Shown: in pieces, positions 1 to 5,403 of the stretch
Numbering within the stretch: position 1 is the stretch's first letter
Layout of the letters: every line of letters begins with the position of its first letter
Assembly: GCA_964474355.1 (NCBI GenBank)
Contig: CAYYSY010000362.1
Coordinates: 1 to 5,403, forward strand
Length of the DNA: 5,403 nucleotides
Direction of reading: 5' to 3'
From: CAYYSY01 sp964474355
Lineage (GTDB): Bacteria > Myxococcota_A > UBA9160 > UBA4427
Position numbers and translations under genes: made by a program
Notes under the pieces: model-generated
Told to the model about the DNA's origin: nothing
The model's input: the letters and a program-made list of their open reading frames with translations, nothing else
Database searches by the model: none

Positions 1-1302
1 GCCGAGCACGCGATCGCGCTCATGGTCTCGCTCGCCCGGCACATCCCCCAGGCCACCGCCTCGATGAAGGCGAGCAAGTGGGAGAAGAAGAAGTTCCAGG
101 GCATGGAGCTCTACAACCGCGTGCTGGGCGTCGTCGGCGCCGGCAACATCGGGCGCGTCGTGTGCCTGCGCGGCGCGGGGCTCGGCATGAAGGTCGTGGT
201 GCACGACCCCTTCATCACGCACGAAGCCGCGGCGAAGCTCGGCGTCGAGCTGGTCGAATTCGACGAGCTGCTCGAGCGCTCCGACGTCATCACGGTGCAC
301 GTGCCCAAGACCAAGGGCACGACCGGGCTGCTGAACGCCCAGACCCTGGCGAAGTGCAAGGACGGGGTGTTCGTCATCAACGCGGCACGCGGTGGCATCG
401 TCGACGAGGAGGCGCTGCTCGAGGCGCTGAACAGCGGCAAGGTCGGCGGGGCCGGGCTCGACGTGTTCGTCGAGGAGCCGCCGCCCGAAGATCATCCGCT
501 CGTCGCGCACCCCAACGTCATCTGCACGCCGCATCTCGGCGCCTCGACCGAGCAGGCCCAGGTGAACGTGTCGGTCGCCGTGGCCGAGCAGGTGTCTGAC
601 TACCTGCTCAACGGCGTCGTCCGCAACTCGATCAACGTGCCGAGCGTGTCGCCCGAGATGATGGACGAGGTCCAGCCCTATCTGGTGCTCGCGGACAAGG
701 TCGGCCGTTTCCACGGCCAGCTCGCCGTGGGGCGCATCGAGCAGGTCGAGGTCGAGTACGCCGGTGAGATCGCCGGGCTGAACGTCTCGCCCATCACGAT
801 CTCGGTGCTGCACGGGCTGCTCTCGCCCACGCACGAGAACGTGAACATGGTGAACGCGCCGGTCATCGCCCAGGAGCTCGGCATCAAGATCATCGAGACC
901 AAGTCGAGCCAGCCGCGCGACTTCGCGTCGGCGATCACGGTGACGGTGCGGGGCGAAGGGGTCGCGCATTCGGGCCACAACGAGCGACTCATCTCGGGCG
1001 CGATCTTCCACGGCGATCAGCCGCGCATCGTGCGCCTCGACGACTTCATGCTCGAGGCGATTCCCGAGGGCTGCACCCTGCTCGTCCACAACCGCGATCA
1101 GGCGGGCGTCGTCGGCACCGTCGGTACGCTGCTCGGCGAGGCGGGCATCAACATCTCGCGCATGCAGCTCGCGCTGGTGCGCGAGCGAAAAGAGGCCGCC
1201 ATGCTGGTCAACATCGACGCACAGCCGCCGGGTACGGTGATGGAGCAGATCGCGTCGATCCCCAACGTGCTCATGGTGGAGCTGGTGGATCTCGGATCAT
1301 GA
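1..1302 (+). CDS. serA: D-3-phosphoglycerate dehydrogenase, 3' part (N terminus outside window)
   Basis: This enzyme oxidises 3-phosphoglycerate to 3-phosphohydroxypyruvate with NAD, the first step of serine synthesis in the cytoplasm. The reading frame is open from base 1 and the first codons (AEHAIALMVSLAR) already match the family interior, so the ATG at 22 is internal; about 100 residues are missing. In fragment numbering, the NAD-binding GAGNIG is residues 46-51. The catalytic triad is visible: Arg130 in NAARGG, Glu159 in VFVEEP and His178 in TPHLGAST. The substrate domain closes near NSINVPS (about 209). An ASB (allosteric substrate-binding) domain follows at about 220-355. A C-terminal ACT domain at about 358-433 includes NRDQAGVVG and GINISRMQL. 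This is the long type I architecture, as in Mycobacterium tuberculosis SerA; ACT domains of this family often bind serine for feedback control, which is inferred here. No truncation or frameshift is seen. The stop overlaps the purA start. Confidence 0.96.
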   Translation, partial: AEHAIALMVSLARHIPQATASMKASKWEKKKFQGMELYNRVLGVVGAGNIGRVVCLRGAGLGMKVVVHDPFITHEAAAKLGVELVEFDELLERSDVITVHVPKTKGTTGLLNAQTLAKCKDGVFVINAARGGIVDEEALLEALNSGKVGGAGLDVFVEEPPPEDHPLVAHPNVICTPHLGASTEQAQVNVSVAVAEQVSDYLLNGVVRNSINVPSVSPEMMDEVQPYLVLADKVGRFHGQLAVGRIEQVEVEYAGEIAGLNVSPITISVLHGLLSPTHENVNMVNAPVIAQELGIKIIETKSSQPRDFASAITVTVRGEGVAHSGHNERLISGAIFHGDQPRIVRLDDFMLEAIPEGCTLLVHNRDQAGVVGTVGTLLGEAGINISRMQLALVRERKEAAMLVNIDAQPPGTVMEQIASIPNVLMVELVDLGS

Positions 1303-2594
1303 CGACCGTAGTCGCAGTCGGCGTCCAATGGGGCGATGAGGGCAAGGGCAAGATCGTCGATTGGCTCGCACCGCGGGCCGATCTCGTCGCGCGATTCCAG
1401 GGCGGCAACAACGCCGGTCACACGCTCTGGGTCGAGGGTGAGAAGACGGTTCTGCACGTGGTGCCGAGCGGCATCCTGCACGACGGCAAGGTGAACCTCA
1501 TCGGGCCGGGCGTGGTCGTCGACCCGACGGTGCTCTTCCAGGAGATCGATCAGCTGACGAGCCGGGGGATCCTGAAGGATCCCTCGCGGCTGCGGGTCTC
1601 CGGTCGCGCGCACGTGATCCTCCCCTGGCACGTCGCGCTCGACAAGGCGCGCGAGGACGCCGCGGGCAAGATGTCCATCGGCACGACGGGGCGCGGCATC
1701 GGCCCCTGCTACGAGGACAAGATCGCGCGCCGTGGCGTGCGTGTGGCGGACCTGCTGCGGCCCGACGCGCTCTTGGAGCACCTGGAACGAGTCGGCGAGT
1801 ACAAGAACTTCGAGCTGACGAAGTGGCTCGGGGTCGACGCGGTCGACATCGCAGCGATGCACGCCGACCTGGTCGCGGCAGGCAAGCGCCTCGAGCCCTA
1901 CGTCGACAACACGAGCCGCGTCATCGACGACGCGCTGCGCGCGGGCAAGAGCGTGCTCTTCGAGGGCGCCCAGGGCACGTTCCTCGACGTCGACCACGGC
2001 ACCTACCCCTACGTCACGAGCTCGAGCACGGTGGCGGGCGGCGTGTGTCAGGGCAGCGGCATCGGCCCGACGAAGATCGACCGGGTGCTCGGCATCACCA
2101 AGGCCTACGCGACGCGCGTCGGCGCCGGGCCCTTCCCGAGCGAGGATCTCGGCGAGCTCGGCAACCGCCTGCGCGATGCGGGCGAGGAGTACGGCGCGAC
2201 CACCGGCCGACCGCGGCGCTGCGGCTGGTTCGACGCGGTGATCCTGCGCGAGGCGGTGCGGGTGAACGGGCTGACCGATCTCGCGATCAACAAGCTCGAC
2301 GTGCTGAGTGGCTTCAGTGAGCTGCCGATCATCACGGCCTACAAGGTCGACGGGAAGGTCGTCGAGGACTTCCCTGCGACCCTCGACGAGGTCGAACGCG
2401 CCGAGCCGATCACCGAGACGATGCCCGGCTGGGAAGCCGACATCCGGGGTGTCAAGAAGCTCGAGGAGCTGCCCGACAACTGTCGGCGCTACATCGACCG
2501 CCTCGAGGCGCTCGTCGACGTGCAGGCCGCGTTCCTCTCGACCGGCCCCGGCCGCGACGAGACGATCATGGTGCGGGATCCGTTCGGGGGCTGA
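1299..2594 (+). CDS. purA: Adenylosuccinate synthetase
   Basis: PurA joins IMP and aspartate using GTP to form adenylosuccinate, the first committed step from IMP to AMP, in the cytoplasm. The 431-residue product is of normal family length (E. coli about 432) and begins with the typical MTTVVAVGVQWGDEGKGK. GDEGKGK at 12-18 carries the catalytic Asp13, and NNAGHT carries His41. Other conserved blocks are TTGRGIGPCYEDK (about 128), EGAQGTFLDVDHGTYPYVTSS (from 222), GRPRRCGWFDAV (about 301) and the C-terminal STGPGRDE (about 413). All key residues are present. The ATG at 1299 overlaps the serA stop (ATGA), and a modest GGTGGA lies about 9 bases upstream inside serA, which suggests translational coupling. 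No promoter is visible between the genes, so purA probably depends on serA transcription. An alternative start is unlikely because the first residues are already family-conserved. Confidence 0.98.
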   Translation: MTTVVAVGVQWGDEGKGKIVDWLAPRADLVARFQGGNNAGHTLWVEGEKTVLHVVPSGILHDGKVNLIGPGVVVDPTVLFQEIDQLTSRGILKDPSRLRVSGRAHVILPWHVALDKAREDAAGKMSIGTTGRGIGPCYEDKIARRGVRVADLLRPDALLEHLERVGEYKNFELTKWLGVDAVDIAAMHADLVAAGKRLEPYVDNTSRVIDDALRAGKSVLFEGAQGTFLDVDHGTYPYVTSSSTVAGGVCQGSGIGPTKIDRVLGITKAYATRVGAGPFPSEDLGELGNRLRDAGEEYGATTGRPRRCGWFDAVILREAVRVNGLTDLAINKLDVLSGFSELPIITAYKVDGKVVEDFPATLDEVERAEPITETMPGWEADIRGVKKLEELPDNCRRYIDRLEALVDVQAAFLSTGPGRDETIMVRDPFGG

Positions 2595-2619
2595 GCACCG
2601 TCCCGGCGGATCGGTCCTG

Positions 2620-2636
2620 GGCTGGTCCCCCCAGCC
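2620..2636 (+). terminator. Short GC hairpin after purA, weak terminator candidate
   Basis: GGCTGG (2620-2625) pairs perfectly with CCAGCC (2631-2636) around a 5-base loop, 25 bases after the purA stop. There is no T-run after it, so it is not a classical intrinsic terminator. In such GC-rich genomes, termination without U-tracts is common, but a 6-bp stem can also arise by chance. Confidence 0.25.
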
Positions 2637-2654
2637 GTCGTCGATGCTCGACCC

Positions 2655-2675
2655 ACCACCAGACATCCGGGTGGT
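2655..2675 (+). promoter_or_regulatory. Hairpin covering the ribosome binding region of the small exported protein
   Basis: ACCACC (2655-2660) is perfectly complementary to GGTGGT (2670-2675), with a 9-base loop. The right arm lies 3 bases before the ATG at 2679 and contains the only purine-rich stretch that could act as a Shine-Dalgarno sequence for it. The hairpin could therefore damp translation. At 6 bp, chance is a real alternative. Confidence 0.25.
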
Positions 2676-2678
2676 ACG

Positions 2679-3122
2679 ATGGGCGTCATGACGCCCAACA
2701 CACATCACGCTTGCACCCACGACCGTTCGCGCCGCACCGCCATCGCACTCCGTGCGTCGGTGGTTGCTTCGCTCCTGCTCGTCGCGTCGCCCGGCCTCGG
2801 CTGGGCGGATTGGGAGTTCGTCGGTCACTCGACGACAGGCGTCGAGCCCAGTGATGGATTCGCGGCGATGCACGCGGCCTGCCAGGTCGACTACGCAGCG
2901 GACAGTCGGGCGTGCTCGAGTGCGGAGATGATGAAGTCGCCCCAGGTGCCATCGACGCCGGCCATCTCTCTGGTGCTCCCGTCGATCTTGGTCATGGAGG
3001 GACCGAGCGTGCTCGACGCGTCGGGCCTCTTCGTGGGGCAGGGCGAGCTCAGCTGCAGGTCGGCGTTTCAGCTCCACATCGTGTACGACTCGACATTGCC
3101 GGCGTTCACTGTGGGGAGCTGA
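2679..3122 (+). CDS. Small exported cysteine-containing surface protein, ORF closed by an in-frame TGA at an expected Cys
   Basis: No named function is recognised. Starts are possible at ATG 2679 or ATG 2688; GGTGG at 2670-2674 slightly favours 2679. Residues 16-43 form a Sec signal peptide: Arg-rich start, hydrophobic core VVASLLLVA, likely cleavage after GWA (43). The mature part begins DWEFVGHSTTG and carries AACQ (Cys68), RACSS (Cys79) and LSC (Cys126). This spacing recalls a recurrent family of secreted proteins in GC-rich proteobacteria and related phyla with the pattern AxCQ..F..ARMCTS..., later SC and C-x7-CC; this is from memory, not a search. The ORF ends after FTVGS, where the family has the first Cys of C-x7-CC. 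The same frame continues with that exact spacing (3123-3296), so the true gene is probably 2679-3296 (205 residues if the TGA is sense). It may be a young pseudogene, a sequence error or a readthrough gene. The neighbouring lipoprotein suggests a surface role. Confidence 0.7.
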   Translation: MGVMTPNTHHACTHDRSRRTAIALRASVVASLLLVASPGLGWADWEFVGHSTTGVEPSDGFAAMHAACQVDYAADSRACSSAEMMKSPQVPSTPAISLVLPSILVMEGPSVLDASGLFVGQGELSCRSAFQLHIVYDSTLPAFTVGS

Positions 3123-3296
3123 AGCGCGGCGCACACGGTGGCCTGCTGCGAGCGCGTGGTGCCCGCGGCGATCCCCGCGATGTCGGTCGTGGGGCCCGGG
3201 GGCAGGGCGTTGATCGTGGCGCTGATGATCCTGGCGCTCGGCGCCTATGGGCTGCGACGCGAACGCGACCCGACGAATGGTGCCCTCGGCGCCTAG
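3123..3296 (+). pseudogene. Same-frame continuation of the small exported protein: Cys-Cys pair and C-terminal sorting-like tail
   Basis: Directly after the TGA at 3120-3122, with no frame change, the codons read SAAHTVACCERV. Then comes IPAMSVVG, a hydrophobic stretch (about ALIVALMILALGAYGL), the cluster RRER, and a stop at 3294-3296. The layout of short Pro-containing motif, transmembrane helix and Arg cluster at the extreme C terminus is that of PEP-CTERM-like sorting tails; IPAMSxxG resembles the IPTL-CTERM type (IPTLSxWG). Such tails are known as targets of exosortase-like or rhombosortase-like processing; which enzyme acts here is unknown. No independent start codon with a convincing ribosome binding site is seen before the CC motif, so this is best read as the detached end of the upstream gene. 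Confidence 0.65.
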
Positions 3297-3409
3297 GCCC
3301 CCACGCCGCGCCTCAGCACGGCAGACTCAGAACCGACTCCGGGACCGCCCGCACCGGTCTCCAGCCAGACGTTCTCCGTGCCGATGAGATCGTGTCGGCG
3401 CTCCGTCTA

Positions 3410-3477
3410 CGGCGAGTACGGGATCGGGTGATTCCGCTGACGACGCAGGCTTCGCGTGTGGTCGTTCGTACTCGCCG
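3410..3477 (+). repeat. Perfect 11-bp inverted repeat, 46-base spacer
   Basis: CGGCGAGTACG (3410-3420) is the exact reverse complement of CGTACTCGCCG (3467-3477). Two G-T pairs can extend the stem inward, and the spacer holds a small ACGC/GCGT stem. It lies wholly in the non-coding gap, 56 bases before the lipoprotein start. It could be an RNA leader structure or paired sites for a DNA-binding protein. Confidence 0.55.
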
Positions 3478-3479
3478 AC

Positions 3480-3501
3480 CCCGACCGCTCGGGCGGTCGG
3501 G
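3480..3501 (+). promoter_or_regulatory. Perfect 9-bp hairpin with 4-base loop upstream of the lipoprotein gene
   Basis: CCCGACCGC (3480-3488) pairs with GCGGTCGGG (3493-3501) around the loop TCGG. It starts only 2 bases after the preceding inverted repeat, so the two stems could stack. There is no T-run behind it. Only 31 bases separate it from the start codon, leaving little room for a downstream promoter, so a transcribed 5' leader element is likelier than a terminator for the upstream gene. Confidence 0.5.
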
Positions 3502-3532
3502 TGCAGCTGCGCCATCGATGAAGAGGTGGGCG

Positions 3533-5209
3533 ATGCATCGAGTGCAGAAGGCACGGGCGCACGGGTGGCGAGGGATCGCAATCCTGTCGATGATCGTCCT
3601 GGTCGCCTCTTCGGGCTGCAAGGACGGCGGGGCATCGTCTTCCGTGTGGATCGATGCGAGCGGTGGCGCTGCGACGTCGGGCCTGGTCGATCAGGAAGGT
3701 GGCGCCGGGGGGCGCATCGAGGTCTCCGTCTCGTACGGCCTGGGGTCGACCGTCGAGATCCTGGGCGAAGGCCTGGCCGATACGACGTGGTCGATCCGGT
3801 ACCCGGACACGGATCTCGGACCGGTGCCTGTCTTGATCCACGAGGATCTCGACCTTCCGATCGCCGGGCCGGGTGACGTCCCGCCTGCGGATACGCTCTA
3901 CATCCGGCGCAACACCTCAGAGCTGCGCATCTCGGACGGCGACGCGAATCTGTCGGGAGACGACGTCGCGACGGGGATCGAGATCGTGGGGGGGGTGACC
4001 GTGACCCTGCCGCTCAACCTGGGTGACGGCGGCGGGCTCGAGTTCAGTCATGACGTGGTGAACGACGGCATTCTCACGGTGGTCGACGTCGACGCGGGCC
4101 AGCGCGGGCGCATCTCGATCGACACGCTGCGCAGCTACGTGGCGGACGGGCAGGTCCTGACCCACGGCACCGAGCCGGGGCAGTCGGGCGGAGACGTGGA
4201 CCTCCTGGCAGGCGGCGCGATCGTGAGCGCCGGCGCGATCCTGGCCCACGGCAGCGCGAGCAGCGCGGGCGACGGCGGCGACGGCGGCACGGTCGTCCTC
4301 ACGGCCCAGTCGGTCGCCGGGGACGGCTGGATCGCGAATCTCGGCGACATCTCGAGCGCAGGCGGGGCGAGCATCGCGTCGCCCGGAGGCGTCCCCTCCG
4401 GCCTGGGTGGCGCCGGTGCCGACGTCGAGATCGTGACAGACACCGACATCATCAACGCCGGCCAGATCGACGCCTCGGGCGGGGACGGGATCGACGGCGC
4501 GGGCATCGGAGGCCGTGTCTGGCTGCGGGCCCTCGCCGGCGGCGACGTGACGAACGCGGCGTCGATCGCGAGTCGCGGAGGCGACGGGACGAACGGGCCG
4601 GGTGGCGAGGGCGGGCGCATCTCGCTCGAGGCCCACGGCGGTGAGATCCGGTCGAGTGAGCCGCTCGATGCCAGCGGCGGCCGCTCGGCGGCGAGTCCGA
4701 CGGCACAGGGCGGGCGCGGCGGGCGAGTGGATCTCGAGACGAACGATCTCGTGGATCCAGACGATCCGCGCGCCGGGGACATCTGGCTCTCCGGGCCGGT
4801 CGACGTCACCGGCGGTGCGGCCGACAACGACACGGTCGCAAGAGGCGGCCTCGGCGGCAGCGTCTCCCTGGCCGTGATCAACGAGCACGGCTCAGTGGGG
4901 CAGTCGGTCCATGTGCTCGGCTACGACGCGATCATCGCTGCGGGCGCGGATGCCGAGCGCGTCGGAGGAGACGGCGGGAGCGTGGACCTGAGCGCGGGAC
5001 TCGAAGAGGTCATGCCTTCGGGCCATATCGAGGTCGAGCCCGACCTGGACGTCTCGGGAGGTGACAGCGACGTGGAGCGCCTGGCATCGGCGGGCGGCGA
5101 CGGAGGCGATGCCTTGCTCGCTGCCGCGACGGCGGTGCGCGGCGGGATCGACGTCGATGGGGGCACGGGCAACGTCGCGGGCAACCCGGGCACGATCACC
5201 GAGCCCTGA
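3533..5209 (+). CDS. Putative lipoprotein, Gly/Asp-rich repeat protein (probable beta-solenoid)
   Basis: No named function is recognised. The start at 3533 is chosen because GAGG at 3523-3526 sits 6 bases upstream; an in-frame ATG at 3518 would add five residues. The 558-residue product has a basic start, a hydrophobic segment (about 14-25) and Cys29 in VASSGC followed by Lys30, a plausible but non-ideal lipobox (Ser at -3). Exported and lipid-anchored is therefore likely; a cleaved or uncleaved signal is the alternative. One repeat-like unit lies at 39-66. A non-repetitive section (about 70-210), rich in beta-prone and Asp residues, follows. A C-terminal array of about nine units of the form IxASGG...GGxGGxVxLxA fills 236-558. 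Cys29 is the only cysteine. Such Gly-rich short-strand repeats usually form beta-helices, as in autotransporter passengers, but no translocator or C-terminal sorting tail is present. A surface or matrix role is inference. It follows another exported protein on the same strand but has its own structured leader. Confidence 0.8.
   Translation: MHRVQKARAHGWRGIAILSMIVLVASSGCKDGGASSSVWIDASGGAATSGLVDQEGGAGGRIEVSVSYGLGSTVEILGEGLADTTWSIRYPDTDLGPVPVLIHEDLDLPIAGPGDVPPADTLYIRRNTSELRISDGDANLSGDDVATGIEIVGGVTVTLPLNLGDGGGLEFSHDVVNDGILTVVDVDAGQRGRISIDTLRSYVADGQVLTHGTEPGQSGGDVDLLAGGAIVSAGAILAHGSASSAGDGGDGGTVVLTAQSVAGDGWIANLGDISSAGGASIASPGGVPSGLGGAGADVEIVTDTDIINAGQIDASGGDGIDGAGIGGRVWLRALAGGDVTNAASIASRGGDGTNGPGGEGGRISLEAHGGEIRSSEPLDASGGRSAASPTAQGGRGGRVDLETNDLVDPDDPRAGDIWLSGPVDVTGGAADNDTVARGGLGGSVSLAVINEHGSVGQSVHVLGYDAIIAAGADAERVGGDGGSVDLSAGLEEVMPSGHIEVEPDLDVSGGDSDVERLASAGGDGGDALLAAATAVRGGIDVDGGTGNVAGNPGTITEP
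3988..3995 (+). repeat. Run of eight G inside the lipoprotein gene
   Basis: An uninterrupted G8 tract spans codons Val152-Gly-Gly-Val155. Homopolymers of this length in surface-protein genes can mediate slipped-strand phase variation, and they are also frequent sequencing-error sites. The present length keeps the frame open. Confidence 0.9.
4238..5206 (+). repeat. Array of about nine degenerate Gly/Asp-rich protein repeats
   Basis: At protein level, units of roughly 25-45 residues recur, each with a hydrophobic-x-Ala/Val-Ser/Thr-Gly-Gly core, a variable linker, then GGxGGxVxL. Clear starts include IDASGGDG (312), IASRGGDG (345), LDASGGRS (378), VDVTGGAA (423) and LDVSGGDS (505). A further unit, IDASGGAA (40), lies apart near the N terminus. 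The DNA copies are diverged, so this is an old duplication rather than a recent tandem repeat. Confidence 0.7.
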
Positions 5210-5216
5210 TTTACGT

Positions 5217-5233
5217 GGTCCGCTGACTGGACC
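5217..5233 (+). terminator. Weak hairpin just after the lipoprotein stop
   Basis: GGTCC (5217-5221) pairs with GGACC (5229-5233) around 7 bases, beginning 8 bases after the stop. With only 5 bp and no T-run, it is a poor terminator candidate. Confidence 0.2.
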
Positions 5234-5242
5234 TGGCACGCT

Positions 5243-5260
5243 CCCTGCTCTCTGGCAGGG
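5243..5260 (+). promoter_or_regulatory. Hairpin masking the ribosome binding region of the 3'-edge gene
   Basis: CCCTGC (5243-5248) pairs perfectly with GCAGGG (5255-5260), loop TCTCTG, plus a possible T-G pair outside. The right arm carries AGGG, the only Shine-Dalgarno-like bases before the ATG at 5263. If the downstream gene is a transposase, this fits the known arrangement in which a hairpin blocks translation from read-in transcripts. Alternatively it could be a U-tract-less terminator for the lipoprotein gene. Confidence 0.4.
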
Positions 5261-5262
5261 GC

Positions 5263-5403
5263 ATGTCGCCTTCGGCCGCCTTCCGCCCACCCTACTGCCC
5301 CAACCCAGCCTGCGATTTCCATTCGGATTCAACAGGTTGGCGCTACAAGCGGGCTGGCTGGTTCCCTCGCTCCATCCGCCCCTTCAAGGTCCAGCGTTAC
5401 CGC
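5263..5403 (+). CDS. N-terminal part of a zinc-ribbon protein, possibly transposase-like (runs off the window)
   Basis: Forty-seven codons are visible. The ATG at 5263 is the only ATG after the in-frame stop at 5224. The start MSPSAAFRPPYCPNPACDFH places Cys12 and Cys17 in a CPNPAC motif, followed by GWRYKRAGWF and ending VQRYR. This layout (Cys pair, Trp/Arg-rich strand with GxF/GxW, then xRYRC expected next) matches from memory the zinc-binding N termini of transposase-like proteins that carry a second Cys pair after RYR/RFR. The second pair, any helix-turn-helix and the catalytic domain lie outside the window. The Shine-Dalgarno bases are very close to the ATG (3 bases), so expression is probably weak. 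No terminal inverted repeat or target duplication can be identified from this side only. It could instead be a zinc-ribbon regulator. Confidence 0.55.
   Translation, partial: MSPSAAFRPPYCPNPACDFHSDSTGWRYKRAGWFPRSIRPFKVQRYR

Larger units (their letters stand above)
3297..3532 (+). other. Non-coding gap with structured leader before the lipoprotein gene
   Basis: I find no supported gene in these 236 bases. The frame of the lipoprotein is open far upstream (to 2912), but there it encodes an Arg-rich, low-complexity sequence and overlaps the small exported gene, so it is a shadow. The gap contains two strong inverted repeats near its end, a perfect 8-base palindrome GCAGCTGC (3503-3510) and a weak GCCGA/TCGGC stem (3380-3399). 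No convincing -35/-10 pair is visible. Confidence 0.6.

Noticed and set aside
1568..1583. GGATCC-TGAA-GGATCC inverted repeat inside purA
   Set aside because: It encodes conserved-position residues of PurA (GILKDPS region) and is most simply a codon-usage coincidence.
3120..3122. Frameshift as the cause of the interruption in the small exported gene
   Set aside because: Coding with the expected motif spacing continues in the same frame on both sides of the TGA, so a substitution rather than an insertion or deletion is indicated.
1098..3134. Long antisense open frame on the minus strand opposite serA, purA and the small gene
   Set aside because: Its product is Arg/Asp/Val/His-rich with no domain, and it lies opposite clearly real genes; long antisense frames are expected in GC-rich coding DNA.
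3120..3180. Selenocysteine insertion at the TGA
   Set aside because: TGA at a Cys position invites this idea, but the best hairpin after it (GCGGC pairing with GCCTGC) is short and places its loop too close to the TGA for a bacterial SECIS element. An exported disulfide-type domain is also an unlikely selenoprotein.
2912..3532. Upstream extension of the lipoprotein frame to an ATG at 2912
   Set aside because: The extra 207 residues are Arg/Gly-rich low complexity, overlap the small exported gene in another frame, and would bury the signal sequence. A good ribosome binding site supports the start at 3533.
3917..4888. Minus-strand open frames across the lipoprotein gene
   Set aside because: They are shadows of the repetitive GC-rich coding sequence, rich in Ala/Arg/Pro/Val, without motifs or ribosome binding sites.
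4238..5206. RTX calcium-binding nonapeptide repeats
   Set aside because: The units contain GGDGG strings but lack the regular GGxGxDxUx nonapeptide period, and no C-terminal type I secretion signal is apparent.

Overview
The window is very GC-rich, with strong G/C preference at third codon positions. It is most likely from a GC-rich proteobacterium of the old 'Deltaproteobacteria'/Myxococcota kind or a related uncultured lineage. The type of exported cysteine-rich protein, the Gly/Asp-rich lipoprotein and the C-terminal sorting-like signal point that way. This is an inference; no rRNA or other phylogenetic marker is present.

Bases 1-2594 are housekeeping genes on the + strand. First comes the 3' part of serA (D-3-phosphoglycerate dehydrogenase, long form with an ASB and an ACT domain). 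Then comes a complete purA (adenylosuccinate synthetase). They overlap by an ATGA junction, so they are very probably cotranscribed and translationally coupled, linking serine and AMP synthesis.

Bases 2595-5209 are accessory in character and encode the cell surface. A small exported protein (2679 to 3122, continuing in the same frame to 3296) is cut by a TGA exactly where a conserved cysteine is expected. Its continuation holds the last Cys-Cys pair and a C-terminal sorting-like tail (short IPAMS motif, hydrophobic helix, Arg cluster). A 236-base non-coding gap follows, with two strong, nearly abutting inverted repeats. Next is a 558-residue putative lipoprotein built from about ten degenerate Gly/Asp-rich units, probably a beta-solenoid. 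It contains a run of eight G.

Bases 5210-5403 hold weak hairpins and, at the right edge, the first 47 codons of a protein with a zinc-ribbon-like N terminus resembling transposase-type proteins. Its start codon sits directly behind a hairpin that can mask the ribosome binding region.

The most interesting points are the Cys-to-TGA interruption with conserved coding on both sides, the structured leader of the lipoprotein gene, and the hairpin before the possible transposase. I see no defence system, CRISPR array, tRNA or rRNA.
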